From: Anaerotignum sp. MSJ-24
Lineage (GTDB): Bacteria; Bacillota; Clostridia; Lachnospirales; Anaerotignaceae
Direction: 5' to 3'
Assembly: GCF_018918145.1 (NCBI RefSeq)
Contig: NZ_JAHLPX010000004.1
Location: forward strand, 177,300 to 241,299
DNA length: 64,000 bases
Part shown: positions 27,116-35,995 of the stretch, one piece after another
How positions within the stretch are numbered: position 1 is the first letter of the stretch
How the letters are laid out: each line of letters starts with the position of its first letter
Notes under the pieces: model-generated
Told to the model about the DNA's origin: nothing
The model's input: the letters and a program-made list of their open reading frames with translations, nothing else
Databases searched by the model: none
Position numbers and translations under genes: made by a program

Positions 27116-27565
27116 ATGAGATTTGTTATACAGAGAGTAGAAAGAGCGAAGGTTACTGTAGAAGGAAAGGTTTCCGGAGAAATCGGCAACGGCTATGTTG
27201 TGCTTGTGGGACTTCTTCCTACCGATGACGACAAGGTAATGGATTATATGCTTGATAAGCTTGTCAATCTCAGAATATATGAAGATGAAAACGATAAGCT
27301 TAATCTTTCGCTTAAGGATATTGGCGGAGAGATACTTATAGTTCCTAACTTCACTCTTTACGGCGATGCAAGAAAAGGCAGAAGACCGAGCTATGCAAAG
27401 GCGGCGCCTCCCGATGAGGCAGAAAAGCTTTTTGACAGATTTGTTGAAAAGGCCAAAGAAACAGGACTCAACGTACAGACAGGAATATTCCGAACACATA
27501 TGAAGGTTGAACTTGTCAATGACGGGCCTGTGACGATACTATTGGATAGCGAAAAGAATTTCTAA
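27116..27565 (+). CDS. dtd: D-aminoacyl-tRNA deacylase
   Basis: A 149-residue homodimeric proofreading enzyme that removes D-amino acids from tRNA. It begins MRFVIQRVxxAKV, and the C-terminal GPVTI is the cross-subunit Gly-cisPro motif. It is co-transcribed with rel. Repeat copy A begins exactly at the stop codon. Confidence 0.96.
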   Translation: MRFVIQRVERAKVTVEGKVSGEIGNGYVVLVGLLPTDDDKVMDYMLDKLVNLRIYEDENDKLNLSLKDIGGEILIVPNFTLYGDARKGRRPSYAKAAPPDEAEKLFDRFVEKAKETGLNVQTGIFRTHMKVELVNDGPVTILLDSEKNF

Positions 27566-27823
27566 AGGGTGTTATACACCTTAAGTCGAAAACAGGTTTT
27601 CGACTTGTTTAAATTAAGGTATGAATTAAAAATTTTAATAAATTCTAATGACTAAATTTTTAAAATTTTTAATTCTCCTCGACGGAAGTGAATTCCGTCT
27701 ATTGACCGCACAAGACAGTGCGGCGGCAAAGCCGCTTTTGCTTTTACAAAGCAAAAGTCATGACAGTATGGATTCCATTCGGAACGCTTGCAGCTTTCCG
27801 AACCTTTCCGCTTATTAATTTAA
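27565..27823 (+). repeat. Copy A of the dispersed hairpin element, with a 69-bp insertion
   Basis: Modules in order: AGGGTGT/ACACCTT hairpin; AAGTCGAAAA-CAGG-TTTTCGACTT hairpin (27583-27606); GTTTAAATTAAGGTATGAA; a variable 14-bp stem GAATTAAAAATTTT/AAAATTTTTAATTC; TCTCCTC; a GACGGAA/TTCCGTC hairpin; a TTCGGAA/TTCCGAA hairpin and CCTTTCCGCTTA. Relative to copies B and C it carries extra sequence at about 27701-27769 with its own hairpins (CCGCAC/GTGCGG, GCGGC/GCCGC, CTTTTGC/GCAAAAG). It fills the gap between dtd and hemZ. Confidence 0.75.
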
Positions 27824-27841
27824 GTTTATTGACAGTCTGGA

Positions 27842-27864
27842 AGGGTGTGATACACCCTTTTTTG
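27842..27864 (+). terminator. Terminator-like hairpin just before hemZ
   Basis: AGGGTGT-GA-TACACCCT is followed by T6. It lies 11 bases before the hemZ start and so could separate rel-dtd from hemZ-hisS or attenuate read-through. Confidence 0.55.
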
Positions 27865-27874
27865 AGGTAATTTT

Positions 27875-29311
27875 ATGATTTATATTTATTTGGACGGGCA
27901 TACAAAAATGAACGATGTTCAGACGGCAGTTCAGATTTTTATGCCTAATGAAAAATATAAGCCGGCAGAAGGTATTACGGACGAAAGCATAACCGTAAGA
28001 AGTAAGCTTAAGGACGATTGTGCCGTTGCATATATATATGAAAACGGAAAAGAGATATGCTCCGAAAGCTATCCTTATACTGCGGACGAAAGCGGAAAGT
28101 CTGCGAGATATGCAATCAAAGCGGCTGTATACTATATGCTGAAAAAAAAGACAGGTATTACAGTTCCATGGGGAATGATGACAGGCATACGTCCGGCAAA
28201 AAGAATAAACACATATATTGACGAAGGCATGACTGCGGACGAAGGAGCAAAAAAGCTTATCGAGCTTTATGAAATGAAGCCGGAAAAGGCAGAGCTTGCG
28301 AAAAGAGTTGCACTTGCCGAAAGAGAAATACTTTCCAAAGCAGACAGCGACGGAGTAAGCTTATATATAGGTATTCCTTTCTGTCCGACGAGATGTTTGT
28401 ACTGCTCATTTACGTCATATCCGCTTGGAGTATATAAAAATAAGGTTGACGGATATATTGACGCATTGATAAAGGAGCTTTCGTATATAGGCGAGAGCAT
28501 TAAAGGTAAAAGACTGGATTCAATATATATCGGCGGCGGCACACCTACATCGCTTACGGCAGAACAGCTTGACAGGCTTATGACAAATGTCGGAGAAATA
28601 TTTGACCTGTCGGCTCTTATGGAATATACTGTTGAAGCAGGAAGACCTGACACTATAACAGCAGATAAGCTTAAGGTCATAAAAAACAACGGTGCAGGAA
28701 GAATTTCCATCAATCCGCAGACTATGAACGACAAAACGCTTAAGCTCATAGGCAGAGAGCATACCGTTGATGATATAAAGCGTGTATATGCCGAGGCAAG
28801 AGAGGCCGGACATAAAAATATAAATATGGATCTTATACTCGGTCTTCCGGGAGAAGGCACAGCAGAGGTTGAAAACACCATGGCTGAAATAGAAAAACTT
28901 GCACCGGAAAACATGACAGTCCATACGCTTGCAATAAAGAGAGCGTCAAGGCTGAGAGAACAGCTTGAGGATTATGATCTGGCAAAGGCTGTGCTTATGG
29001 AAAAGCTGCTCGATATTTCGGCATCAACAGCTGAAAGAATGAACTTATCTCCGTACTATATGTACAGACAGAAAAATATGCTTGGCAGCTTTGAAAATGT
29101 CGGTTATGCAAAAAAAGGCTGTGAAAGCGTTTACAATATAGTTATAATGGAGGAAACGCAGAGTATCTATGCGGCAGGAGCAGGAGCCTCCACAAAGCTA
29201 TATGACAAGGAAACAGGAAGAATTGAACGGGTATTCAATGTTAAAAATGTTGATGAGTACATTGCCCGTATTGATGAAATGATAGAAAGAAAAAGAAATA
29301 TGAATATCTGA
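27875..29311 (+). CDS. hemZ: Oxygen-independent coproporphyrinogen III oxidase-like protein HemZ
   Basis: A 478-residue radical SAM enzyme. The cluster motif is GIPFCPTRCLYCSF (CxxxCxxC, near residues 170-182). It is followed by GGGTPT and the HemN-like core. The N-terminal extension of about 160 residues, without HemW's short N terminus, marks it as HemZ. The family is annotated as coproporphyrinogen dehydrogenase, but in hosts with no other heme genes nearby the real role is uncertain. It is paired with hisS 14 bases downstream. Confidence 0.88.
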   Translation: MIYIYLDGHTKMNDVQTAVQIFMPNEKYKPAEGITDESITVRSKLKDDCAVAYIYENGKEICSESYPYTADESGKSARYAIKAAVYYMLKKKTGITVPWGMMTGIRPAKRINTYIDEGMTADEGAKKLIELYEMKPEKAELAKRVALAEREILSKADSDGVSLYIGIPFCPTRCLYCSFTSYPLGVYKNKVDGYIDALIKELSYIGESIKGKRLDSIYIGGGTPTSLTAEQLDRLMTNVGEIFDLSALMEYTVEAGRPDTITADKLKVIKNNGAGRISINPQTMNDKTLKLIGREHTVDDIKRVYAEAREAGHKNINMDLILGLPGEGTAEVENTMAEIEKLAPENMTVHTLAIKRASRLREQLEDYDLAKAVLMEKLLDISASTAERMNLSPYYMYRQKNMLGSFENVGYAKKGCESVYNIVIMEETQSIYAAGAGASTKLYDKETGRIERVFNVKNVDEYIARIDEMIERKRNMNI

Positions 29312-29325
29312 CAGGAGGAAGAAAA

Positions 29326-30591
29326 ATGCTTACTGAAGCACCTAAGGGAACAAAAGACATTTACGGCTCATACATGGAAGAATGGCAGAGAGTTGAACAG
29401 GTTATGAGAGAGCTTTGCAGTGATTTCGGAATTAAAGAAATAAGAATTCCTATTTTTGAGCATACAGAGCTTTATTTAAGAGGTGTAGGAGAAACAACCG
29501 ATATTGTTCAGAAGGAAATGTATACATTCAAGGATAAGGCAGACAGAAGCATTACACTTCGTCCCGAAGGTACTGCCGGAGTTGCAAGAAGCTTTATCGA
29601 GCATGGTATGTACAACAATCCTCAGCCTACAAGACGTTTTTATATCGGACCTATGTTCAGATATGAAAATACACAGAAGGGCAGACAAAGACAGTTCCAC
29701 CAGTTTGGTGTTGAAATGCTCGGCTCATATTCACCGGCACTTGATGCGGAGGCTATTTCGGTTGTGGCAGAGCTGCTTAAAAGACTCGGAATAAAAGATG
29801 TTGAGCTTAGAATAAACAGTCTTGGCTGCAACGAATGCAGACAGAGATATAACACAGCTCTTAAGGAATACATTGGCAGCAACATTGATAAGCTTTGCGA
29901 TGACTGCAAATCGAGATTCGACAAAAATCCTCTTCGTGTGCTTGACTGCAAGGAGGAAAGTTGCCAGAGAATCATTGCGGAAGCACCGGTTGTTCTTGAT
30001 TATCTTGATGATGAATGCAAAGAACATTTTGAGACAGTTAAGGCAATTCTTGATGATATGGGAATTAAATACACTGTTGATGAAAAGATTGTAAGAGGTC
30101 TTGATTACTACACAAGAACTGTATTTGAATTTGTTGCAAACGGCATAGGAGCACAGGGAACTGTATGTGGCGGCGGCCGTTACGACAACCTTATTGCGGA
30201 ATGCGGAGGACAGCCGATGGGCTGTGCCGGATTTGCGGTCGGCATTGAAAGACTTCTTCTTATGCTTGAGGCACAGAACGGAGAATTTAAGGAAACAAAC
30301 GAAATGGATATATATATCGGTTCAATCGGTAAGGAAGGCCTTGTTAAATCACAGGGAATTGCATACCGTATGCGTTCGGAAGGCATAAGAGCAGAAGGTG
30401 ACAGCGTTGGCAGAAGCGTTAAAGCACAGATGAAATATGCAAACAAGATTGGTGCTAAGTATTCTGTTATTTTAGGCGATAACGAAATCGCAGAGGATAC
30501 GGCTAATCTTAAAAATATGGAAACAGGTGAACAGGAACAGATAAAGGTTTCCGAGCTTGTTGAAATAATGAAAAAGAAAATAAACGGATAA
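29326..30591 (+). CDS. hisS: Histidyl-tRNA synthetase
   Basis: A 421-residue class II aminoacyl-tRNA synthetase. Motif 1 is near EIRIPIFEHTEL. Motif 2 is FYIGPMFRYENTQKGR. The histidine-specific loops are LRPEGTAGVAR and VRGLDYYTRTVFE. Motif 3 is GFAVGIERL. The C-terminal anticodon-binding domain is complete. The start ATG follows GGAGGAAG. Confidence 0.97.
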   Translation: MLTEAPKGTKDIYGSYMEEWQRVEQVMRELCSDFGIKEIRIPIFEHTELYLRGVGETTDIVQKEMYTFKDKADRSITLRPEGTAGVARSFIEHGMYNNPQPTRRFYIGPMFRYENTQKGRQRQFHQFGVEMLGSYSPALDAEAISVVAELLKRLGIKDVELRINSLGCNECRQRYNTALKEYIGSNIDKLCDDCKSRFDKNPLRVLDCKEESCQRIIAEAPVVLDYLDDECKEHFETVKAILDDMGIKYTVDEKIVRGLDYYTRTVFEFVANGIGAQGTVCGGGRYDNLIAECGGQPMGCAGFAVGIERLLLMLEAQNGEFKETNEMDIYIGSIGKEGLVKSQGIAYRMRSEGIRAEGDSVGRSVKAQMKYANKIGAKYSVILGDNEIAEDTANLKNMETGEQEQIKVSELVEIMKKKING

Positions 30592-30597
30592 AAATAA

Positions 30598-30632
30598 ATG
30601 GGTGTGTTCGGATTGAACACACCCTGTTTGTT
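30598..30632. terminator. Bidirectional terminator between hisS and the VanW gene
   Basis: The stem GGGTGTGTTC pairs with GAACACACCC across a short loop, and T-rich sequence follows. Confidence 0.8.
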
Positions 30633-31448
30633 TTATTTATATGAGCTTTTTGTTGAATACTCCGCAACGCCGTTTACATAGCGATAAAGAGTATATACTC
30701 CGTGGTCATTGAATACCTTTACATCGATATTTCCAATATACGGATTTTCGGGAGAAAGGAAGCTTACGGTTATAACGCCGTTAGAGGCCGATGCCTGTAT
30801 TTTTACCGGCTGAGTAAGGTCGTTTCTGAATCGGAAGTCAACCGAGCCCCATGAAACTGTGGCGTCCATTCCGGCAGGAACATAGCCGACACGCATTGAA
30901 TGGCATCTTCTCTGTGTTATTGTCATTTTTGAATACAGAGCCGCATCAAAAAGTGTTGTTGATACCTGACATATACCGCCGCCGATACCTGTTGTTACAC
31001 GACCGCCACTGAATACTCCGGCAGGTTTATAATCGTTTTTGGGATTACGCTTGCTGAGTAGTGTGTCGTTGTATGAAAATTCCTGACCGGGAGCGAGTAT
31101 CGTTCCATCGATTGCCTTGCAGGCAAGCTCCATATTGAAGTTTCTGTTGGCATTTCCGGCATTCTGGCTATATTTGGTCGAATATGTGGAAATGGTATAT
31201 TTATAGTCGAGATTTTCAGGGTTTTTCTTTGCCTCTTCTTCAAGACGCTGTCTTTCTGCCTCTGCGGCGGCAGCCTCTTCTTCAAGGCGCTTCTGTTCGG
31301 CAAGACGTTCTTCTTCTGTCGGACCAAAGGCGAGTGTTCCGTTGGATTCAATATGCGGTATGTAATTCGAAGTATCCTCCGGAAGTGCTGCAGGTGTTGC
31401 ACCGCTGAGTGCGGTTGTAATGATAAGAGCCCCAATTAATCCGTTCAT
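30633..31448 (-). CDS. Secreted VanW-family protein
   Basis: A 271-residue exported protein with an N-terminal signal sequence (about residues 1-22). A Glu/Ala/Arg-rich helical stretch covers about residues 40-80, followed by a VanW domain (FSYNDTLL, YKPAGVFSGG, GGGICQVSTTL, RRCHSMRVGYVPAGMDAT). VanW proteins are cell-wall-associated and frequent in sporulating Clostridia, but their activity is unknown. Vancomycin resistance should not be inferred. The start ATG follows GGGGGA. Confidence 0.85.
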   Translation of the reverse strand: MNGLIGALIITTALSGATPAALPEDTSNYIPHIESNGTLAFGPTEEERLAEQKRLEEEAAAAEAERQRLEEEAKKNPENLDYKYTISTYSTKYSQNAGNANRNFNMELACKAIDGTILAPGQEFSYNDTLLSKRNPKNDYKPAGVFSGGRVTTGIGGGICQVSTTLFDAALYSKMTITQRRCHSMRVGYVPAGMDATVSWGSVDFRFRNDLTQPVKIQASASNGVITVSFLSPENPYIGNIDVKVFNDHGVYTLYRYVNGVAEYSTKSSYK

Positions 31449-31491
31449 AATAATATTCCCCCTGTAATACTGTATTTGTAATAGTATAGGT

Positions 31492-32187
31492 TTAGATATT
31501 TTTCATCATTTCAAGAACTATTTTTCCTGAATGAATAACAGCCTCTTTGCAGAATTCAACAAATGATACGTCCGCACTGCCATCGGCAGAATCGGAAATG
31601 TTTCTGATTATAACATAAGGAACGCTGTTCATATAGCATATATGTGCTATTGCGGCACCTTCCATTTCAGCACAGCTTCCGTTAAAGTTTTTAACAAGCT
31701 TGTCCTTAACTTCTTTGCTGGCAATAAACTGATCTCCGCTTACAACTCGTCCTGTTAAGGTTTTGCCACTGATAACCTTTGATGAAGCGTCAAAAGCAAG
31801 CTTAACAAGTCTTTCATCAGCCTTGAAAATGCTTTCCGGCATTCTCGGAATAACGCCAATCGGATCGCCTAATGGTGAGCAGTCCATATCGTGCTGAAGT
31901 GCATCCGATGAAATAACAACATCGCCTACGGTGATTCCTTCGGCAACCGCACCGGCAACGCCTGTGTTGATTACTGCATCAACATTGAATAAATCAATTA
32001 AAATCTGCGTACACATTGCGGCATTTACTTTGCCTATTCCACAACGTACAACAACTGTGTCTTTTCCTTCTATCTTTCCTACAAGAAAAGTACAGCCAGC
32101 TTTTTCGACTGTGTTTTCTACACTCATTGTGCTTTTTATGAGCTCAACCTCTTCGTCCATTGCACCGATGATACCTATTTTTTTCAT
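31492..32187 (-). CDS. mtnN: 5'-methylthioadenosine/S-adenosylhomocysteine nucleosidase
   Basis: A 231-residue nucleoside phosphorylase-fold enzyme that cleaves adenine from MTA and SAH. The N terminus IGIIGAMDEEVELI and the catalytic Asp in NISDSAD near residue 197 are diagnostic. It recycles the products of SAM use and so links to the sulfur metabolism elsewhere in the window. It is a stand-alone gene, divergent from the GATase operon. Confidence 0.96.
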   Translation of the reverse strand: MKKIGIIGAMDEEVELIKSTMSVENTVEKAGCTFLVGKIEGKDTVVVRCGIGKVNAAMCTQILIDLFNVDAVINTGVAGAVAEGITVGDVVISSDALQHDMDCSPLGDPIGVIPRMPESIFKADERLVKLAFDASSKVISGKTLTGRVVSGDQFIASKEVKDKLVKNFNGSCAEMEGAAIAHICYMNSVPYVIIRNISDSADGSADVSFVEFCKEAVIHSGKIVLEMMKNI

Positions 32188-32280
32188 AATATCTCAACTC
32201 CAAAAATAAATTAAATTAATATGTATTTTACCATATTTTTATGCTAAAATAAAGAATAAATAATAAGGAGTTTTTGTAAT

Positions 32281-32967
32281 ATGAAGCCATTAGTTGCTGT
32301 TTCACCGTCCGTCAACATGAATGAAGATGAAATAATGCTGAAAAGGGCTTATTTTTCAGCAGTTTTCAATGCCGGAGGAATACCGATGGCTACTGATTTG
32401 AGCGGTGCAAATGAAATAATAAAAAATGCCGACGGAATAATATTATCTGGTGGAGGCGATATTGATGCAGAGCTGACAGGCGATGTTGCCGACAAGGCTA
32501 CGCAGGGACAGGTATCACGATTAAGAGATGAATATGAATTTGAGCTTATGAAATATGCAGTGAAAAACAATATTCCTGTTTTGGGAATATGCCGAGGTAT
32601 GCAGGTGATAGGAGCGTATTTCGGAGCACATATTATTCAGCATATGGAAGGACACAAGCAGAAAGAAGAAAAAAATGTGCCTTCACATTTTGTGAATATA
32701 AAGGATGGAACTGTTTTGCATAAAATTATAGGAGAAAATAGGCTTAAGGTTAATTCATATCATCACCAGGCAGTAGGAAAGGGTTTTAGAGGAACAATAT
32801 CCGCAGTTTCGGATGATGGCTTTGCAGAGGCAGTTGAGCCGGACGGCGAGACCTTTATACTGGGTGTTCAGTGGCATCCGGAGCTTTTGACGGAATATAG
32901 GGAGCATCAAAGAATATTTTCTGAATTTATAAAGGCTGCGGCAATAAAAAGGAGGATTGCTTATTAA
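32281..32967 (+). CDS. Gamma-glutamyl-gamma-aminobutyrate hydrolase-like class I GATase (peptidase C26)
   Basis: A 228-residue stand-alone glutamine amidotransferase-fold hydrolase. The nucleophile Cys is in LGICRGMQ (near residue 102), and the His/Glu are in GVQWHPE. PuuD-type enzymes hydrolyse gamma-glutamyl-GABA in putrescine catabolism, but no other puu genes are present, so the substrate is open. The ribosome site is AAGGAG. The stop is directly followed by the MscS start codon. Confidence 0.85.
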   Translation: MKPLVAVSPSVNMNEDEIMLKRAYFSAVFNAGGIPMATDLSGANEIIKNADGIILSGGGDIDAELTGDVADKATQGQVSRLRDEYEFELMKYAVKNNIPVLGICRGMQVIGAYFGAHIIQHMEGHKQKEEKNVPSHFVNIKDGTVLHKIIGENRLKVNSYHHQAVGKGFRGTISAVSDDGFAEAVEPDGETFILGVQWHPELLTEYREHQRIFSEFIKAAAIKRRIAY

Positions 32968-33771
32968 ATGAATATCTATTTAAAAAAGGCTATTTACTGC
33001 ATAGTTGTTGCGATCATATGCTATATGGCTACAAGAATAAGTAAATGGCTGACAGAAAAGATTTTCTCGAAAAAAAGTATTATAGTTAAAAATCCGAGAA
33101 GAGCCAACACGTTTAAATCTGTTGTTTCAAATATGCTTAAAGTTGCTATATATTTTATTGCAGTATTAACAATATTGGCGGAGCTTGGGGTATCAAAAAC
33201 ATCATTAGCGGCTGTATCAGGTTCTATTGCAGTGGCAATAGGTCTTGGCGCACAGAACCTCGTTTCTGACATGATTTCCGGTGTATTCATACTTCTTGAA
33301 GAACAGTTTCAGGTTGGAGACATAGTTACGATAGCGGGATGTACAGGAACTGTTGAAAGTGTAACAATGAGATGCACAAGGTTAAGAAATGCGGACGGAA
33401 CAGTTTATATTGTACCTAACGGAACTATTACAACAATAACAAACAAGTGCAAGGAGTTTATGAACGCCAGCGTTGATGTCGGCGTGGATTATGATGAGGA
33501 TATTGATCACGTTATTGACGTACTTAAAGATGAGATGAATGTAGTTTTCAATGAAGTAAAGGGGCTTAAGGAAGTGCCGGAGGTATTGGGAATAGTAGGA
33601 CTCGATGATTCTGCTGTTACGATAAGAATAGTTGCAAAATGTGATATAAAAGAGAATTTTCCGGTAGAAAGAGAAATAAGAATTCATATAAAGAGAAGAT
33701 TTACAAAAGAAAACATTTCAATACCGTTCCCTCAGAGAACACTTCATATAATCAATGAAAAGGGTGAATAA
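32968..33771 (+). CDS. Small-conductance mechanosensitive channel MscS family
   Basis: A 267-residue channel. There are two N-terminal helices, then the pore-lining third helix with its Gly/Ala pattern (SGSIAVAIGLGAQNLVSD), then the beta domain (EEQFQVGDIV) and the C-terminal alpha/beta domain. It releases solutes on hypo-osmotic shock. It is in an operon with the preceding GATase (zero spacing) and the DUF951 gene. Confidence 0.93.
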   Translation: MNIYLKKAIYCIVVAIICYMATRISKWLTEKIFSKKSIIVKNPRRANTFKSVVSNMLKVAIYFIAVLTILAELGVSKTSLAAVSGSIAVAIGLGAQNLVSDMISGVFILLEEQFQVGDIVTIAGCTGTVESVTMRCTRLRNADGTVYIVPNGTITTITNKCKEFMNASVDVGVDYDEDIDHVIDVLKDEMNVVFNEVKGLKEVPEVLGIVGLDDSAVTIRIVAKCDIKENFPVEREIRIHIKRRFTKENISIPFPQRTLHIINEKGE

Positions 33772-33772
33772 T

Positions 33773-33970
33773 ATGGAATTTTCCGTCGGAGATATTGTAC
33801 AGATGAAAAAAACGCATCCATGCGGCTCAAATGAATGGGAAGTATTAAGAGTCGGAATGGATTTCAGAATGAAATGCTGCGGATGCGGACATATGGTTAT
33901 GCTGCCAAGAGCAAAATTTGAAAAAAGTGTTAAAAAAATAGTTAAGACTGTAAGAGATACAGAAAAATAA
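33773..33970 (+). CDS. DUF951 family protein
   Basis: A 65-residue protein with the family core VGDIVQMKKTHPCGSNEWEV and a CCGCGH cluster near residue 39. The three cysteines and nearby His suggest metal binding. An in-frame ATG at 33755 lies within the end of mscS and upstream of the AAAGGGTG site, so ATG 33773 is preferred. DUF951 proteins follow mscS-like genes in many Firmicutes, as here, but have no known function. Confidence 0.85.
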   Translation: MEFSVGDIVQMKKTHPCGSNEWEVLRVGMDFRMKCCGCGHMVMLPRAKFEKSVKKIVKTVRDTEK

Positions 33971-33984
33971 TCAGAGGAAGAATT

Positions 33985-34926
33985 ATGGATTTTCAGGGAA
34001 TAGTTTTACAGCAGATAATATACTTTGCCACGATTTTATTAATAGGGTTTATTGCATCGAAAACAAATTATATAACAAATGAATGTGTTACACAGCTTCA
34101 GAAGTTTATGATGAAGATTGCATTGCCGTTTCTGATTTTAACGGGCGTTGCGAACGGTGGCACAAGAACGGAGCTTATAAAGATGTGGCCGTTTGTAATA
34201 GAAATGTTTTTTATGTTCGGATTGTCGATAGCAATAGGCTTTGTTACGGGAAAAATATTGAGATTGAAAAAGCCGATTATTAATTCACATATCTGTTCGG
34301 TTTCGTTTATAAACAGTGCACTGGTCGGCTTTCCGATAATAACGGCGGTTTTTCCGGAAAGAAGCGGATTATACATTGCGGCTTATATGATAGTCGAAAC
34401 TGTTATGACATGGACAGCCGGAGTCGGAATACTTTCTTCGGCAAGTGGAAAGGCGCAAATCAGCTTCAAAAAGATGATTACGCCGTCAACAATAGCACTT
34501 GTTATAGGTTTGGTTATGATTTTTGCGGACATACACCCTAAAAACATTGTATGGGACGCCATAACAGGAGTAGGTACATTGCAGAAATATATCGGACTTA
34601 TTTATATTGGAGCGGATATAGGCAGAAGAGGCTTTAAAAAGCTTTTTGAAAATCCAAGGGTTCTTGTTTCTGTACCGATTAAGCTTGTGATAATTCCCAT
34701 AGCATTTTTCTTTATATTAAAAGCAACAGGTCTTGTAAGCGATGAAATGCTTCTTGCCGGAACAATATTTGCAATGCTTCCGTCAATGCTTATTATTTCA
34801 GTGCTTGCGGATGAATATAATGCGGCACCGGATTATTCGGTAGCGTCATTAATAGCGACAACAGTATGCTGTCTGTTCACAATGCCGATTGTTTTCTCAT
34901 TCCTTGCAGGCTTTTGTACATTATAA
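33985..34926 (+). CDS. AEC family transporter (auxin efflux carrier-like)
   Basis: A 313-residue integral membrane protein with about ten hydrophobic helices, including the family's SFINSALVGFPI segment near residue 110. Bacterial AEC members often transport malate or other organic acids, but substrate cannot be read. It starts 14 bases after DUF951 and probably ends this operon. Confidence 0.85.
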   Translation: MDFQGIVLQQIIYFATILLIGFIASKTNYITNECVTQLQKFMMKIALPFLILTGVANGGTRTELIKMWPFVIEMFFMFGLSIAIGFVTGKILRLKKPIINSHICSVSFINSALVGFPIITAVFPERSGLYIAAYMIVETVMTWTAGVGILSSASGKAQISFKKMITPSTIALVIGLVMIFADIHPKNIVWDAITGVGTLQKYIGLIYIGADIGRRGFKKLFENPRVLVSVPIKLVIIPIAFFFILKATGLVSDEMLLAGTIFAMLPSMLIISVLADEYNAAPDYSVASLIATTVCCLFTMPIVFSFLAGFCTL

Positions 34927-34949
34927 TAAATAATAACTGAATAAAAAGT

Positions 34950-34987
34950 AAATCTCCTTCGGTAGCTTATTCCTTAGGAGATTTTTT
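34950..34987. terminator. Bidirectional terminator
   Basis: AAATCTCCT pairs with AGGAGATTT and is followed by T-rich sequence in both directions. It overlaps the 3' end of the minus-strand DUF188 gene. Confidence 0.8.
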
Positions 34988-35425
34988 ATTTAACAGCTTT
35001 TGTATTACCGACTCAAGGCATTTTTCAAAGCGTTCATCATCTTCACGCTTTCTTGCGTTTATATGACCGGAGCGTTTTCCGCTTCTGCGGAGCTTTCCGG
35101 AAATATGACGGCGCATAAGCAGAGAATCAATGTTATCATCTGTATAAATAAATCTGTTCTGGTTTAATACAACAGCACCTTTAGCCATAAGCATACAGGC
35201 AAGTCCGTAATCCTGTGTTACGGCAATATCGTCCCTGTGAATGCGGTTTGCAATGGCAAAATCGGCAGAATCATGGCCTTTGTCAACGGTTATTATCGTA
35301 CAGTCATATTTATCTGTAACATGGCTTGTATCCATGAACATTGTTACCGGAAGGCTGTATTTCTTTGCAATTTTTAATATTATGCCGTTTACCGGACAGG
35401 CATCTGCATCAACAAGTATATTCAT
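34967..35425 (-). CDS. YaiI/YqxD family protein (DUF188)
   Basis: A 152-residue protein with the family N terminus MNILVDADACPV and ITVDKGHDSADFAIA. The conserved aspartates resemble a PIN-like nuclease site, but function is unproven. The ATG follows a strong AGGAGG site. Confidence 0.88.
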   Translation of the reverse strand: MNILVDADACPVNGIILKIAKKYSLPVTMFMDTSHVTDKYDCTIITVDKGHDSADFAIANRIHRDDIAVTQDYGLACMLMAKGAVVLNQNRFIYTDDNIDSLLMRRHISGKLRRSGKRSGHINARKREDDERFEKCLESVIQKLLNKKSPKE

Positions 35426-35475
35426 ATGGTGTTACCTCCTGTGGGTATTTTAGCATAAAATAAACGGTATGGATA

Positions 35476-35811
35476 TTATTTTGTGCTTATCAGGTCTATA
35501 TCACGAAGAATACGGTATATTATTTCCTGCTGAGGCTTATCCTTGCCGCTTATTAATGTATAGCATTTAGACGCAATGCTTTCCCTTGAATCCCTGGAAT
35601 CGAAATGCTCGAAAAACTCCGAAAACGGCACATCGAGAGCCTCAAGTATTTTCTCCATGCTTGTTATAGTCATGTTTTTTTCGCCGCGCTCAATCTGGCC
35701 TATATATGTTGTGTGTAAATCGGCTTTTTCCGCCAATTCTTCCTGAGTTAATCCCCTGCGTATTCGAAGGACACGAATTCTCTGTCCAACATCAACCGCT
35801 ATATTATTCAT
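35476..35811 (-). CDS. Xre-family helix-turn-helix regulator
   Basis: A 111-residue protein. Residues 10-64 form a lambda-repressor-type HTH (RRGLTQEELAEKADLHTTYIGQIERGEKN). The C-terminal half is short and has no recognisable ligand domain. It is divergent from the large surface protein, with a long inverted repeat between them that is a candidate operator. The target is inferred only from this arrangement. Confidence 0.85.
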   Translation of the reverse strand: MNNIAVDVGQRIRVLRIRRGLTQEELAEKADLHTTYIGQIERGEKNMTITSMEKILEALDVPFSEFFEHFDSRDSRESIASKCYTLISGKDKPQQEIIYRILRDIDLISTK

Positions 35812-35866
35812 TCATATCACCTCAATATAAAGCCTATAAGTATTCTTTTGTTAAATAAACAGACTA

Positions 35867-35895
35867 TTGACTTTTTTATTGCGCAAATATATACT
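35867..35895 (+). promoter_or_regulatory. Promoter of the CHAP/SLH surface protein gene
   Basis: TTGACT (35867-35872) and TATACT (35890-35895) are separated by 17 bp. The -10 box is embedded in the left arm of the inverted repeat at 35891-35933. Confidence 0.65.
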
Positions 35896-35933
35896 ATAAA
35901 TATGATTTTGGCTAATAATAATATTTATAGTAT
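35891..35933. promoter_or_regulatory. Perfect 13-bp inverted repeat at the promoter, candidate operator
   Basis: ATACTATAAATAT (35891-35903) and ATATTTATAGTAT (35921-35933) are perfect inverted copies with a 17-bp spacer. The left arm overlaps the -10 box and the right arm lies about 30 bp downstream of it. It may bind the divergent Xre regulator or form an RNA hairpin in the 5' UTR. Confidence 0.5.
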
Positions 35934-35995
35934 TTTTAGGAATGGATATTGTTTTAGTCTGTAAAAATATGTTTAATTAAAGGGAGGAGTTTAAG

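Noticed and set aside
28267..28914. 215-codon minus-strand ORF opposite hemZ
   Set aside because: It is a shadow of the hemZ codon pattern with no independent start signals.
30633..31448. Vancomycin-resistance determinant indicated by VanW similarity
   Set aside because: VanW-domain proteins are widespread in Clostridia without vanHAX; none of those genes are here.
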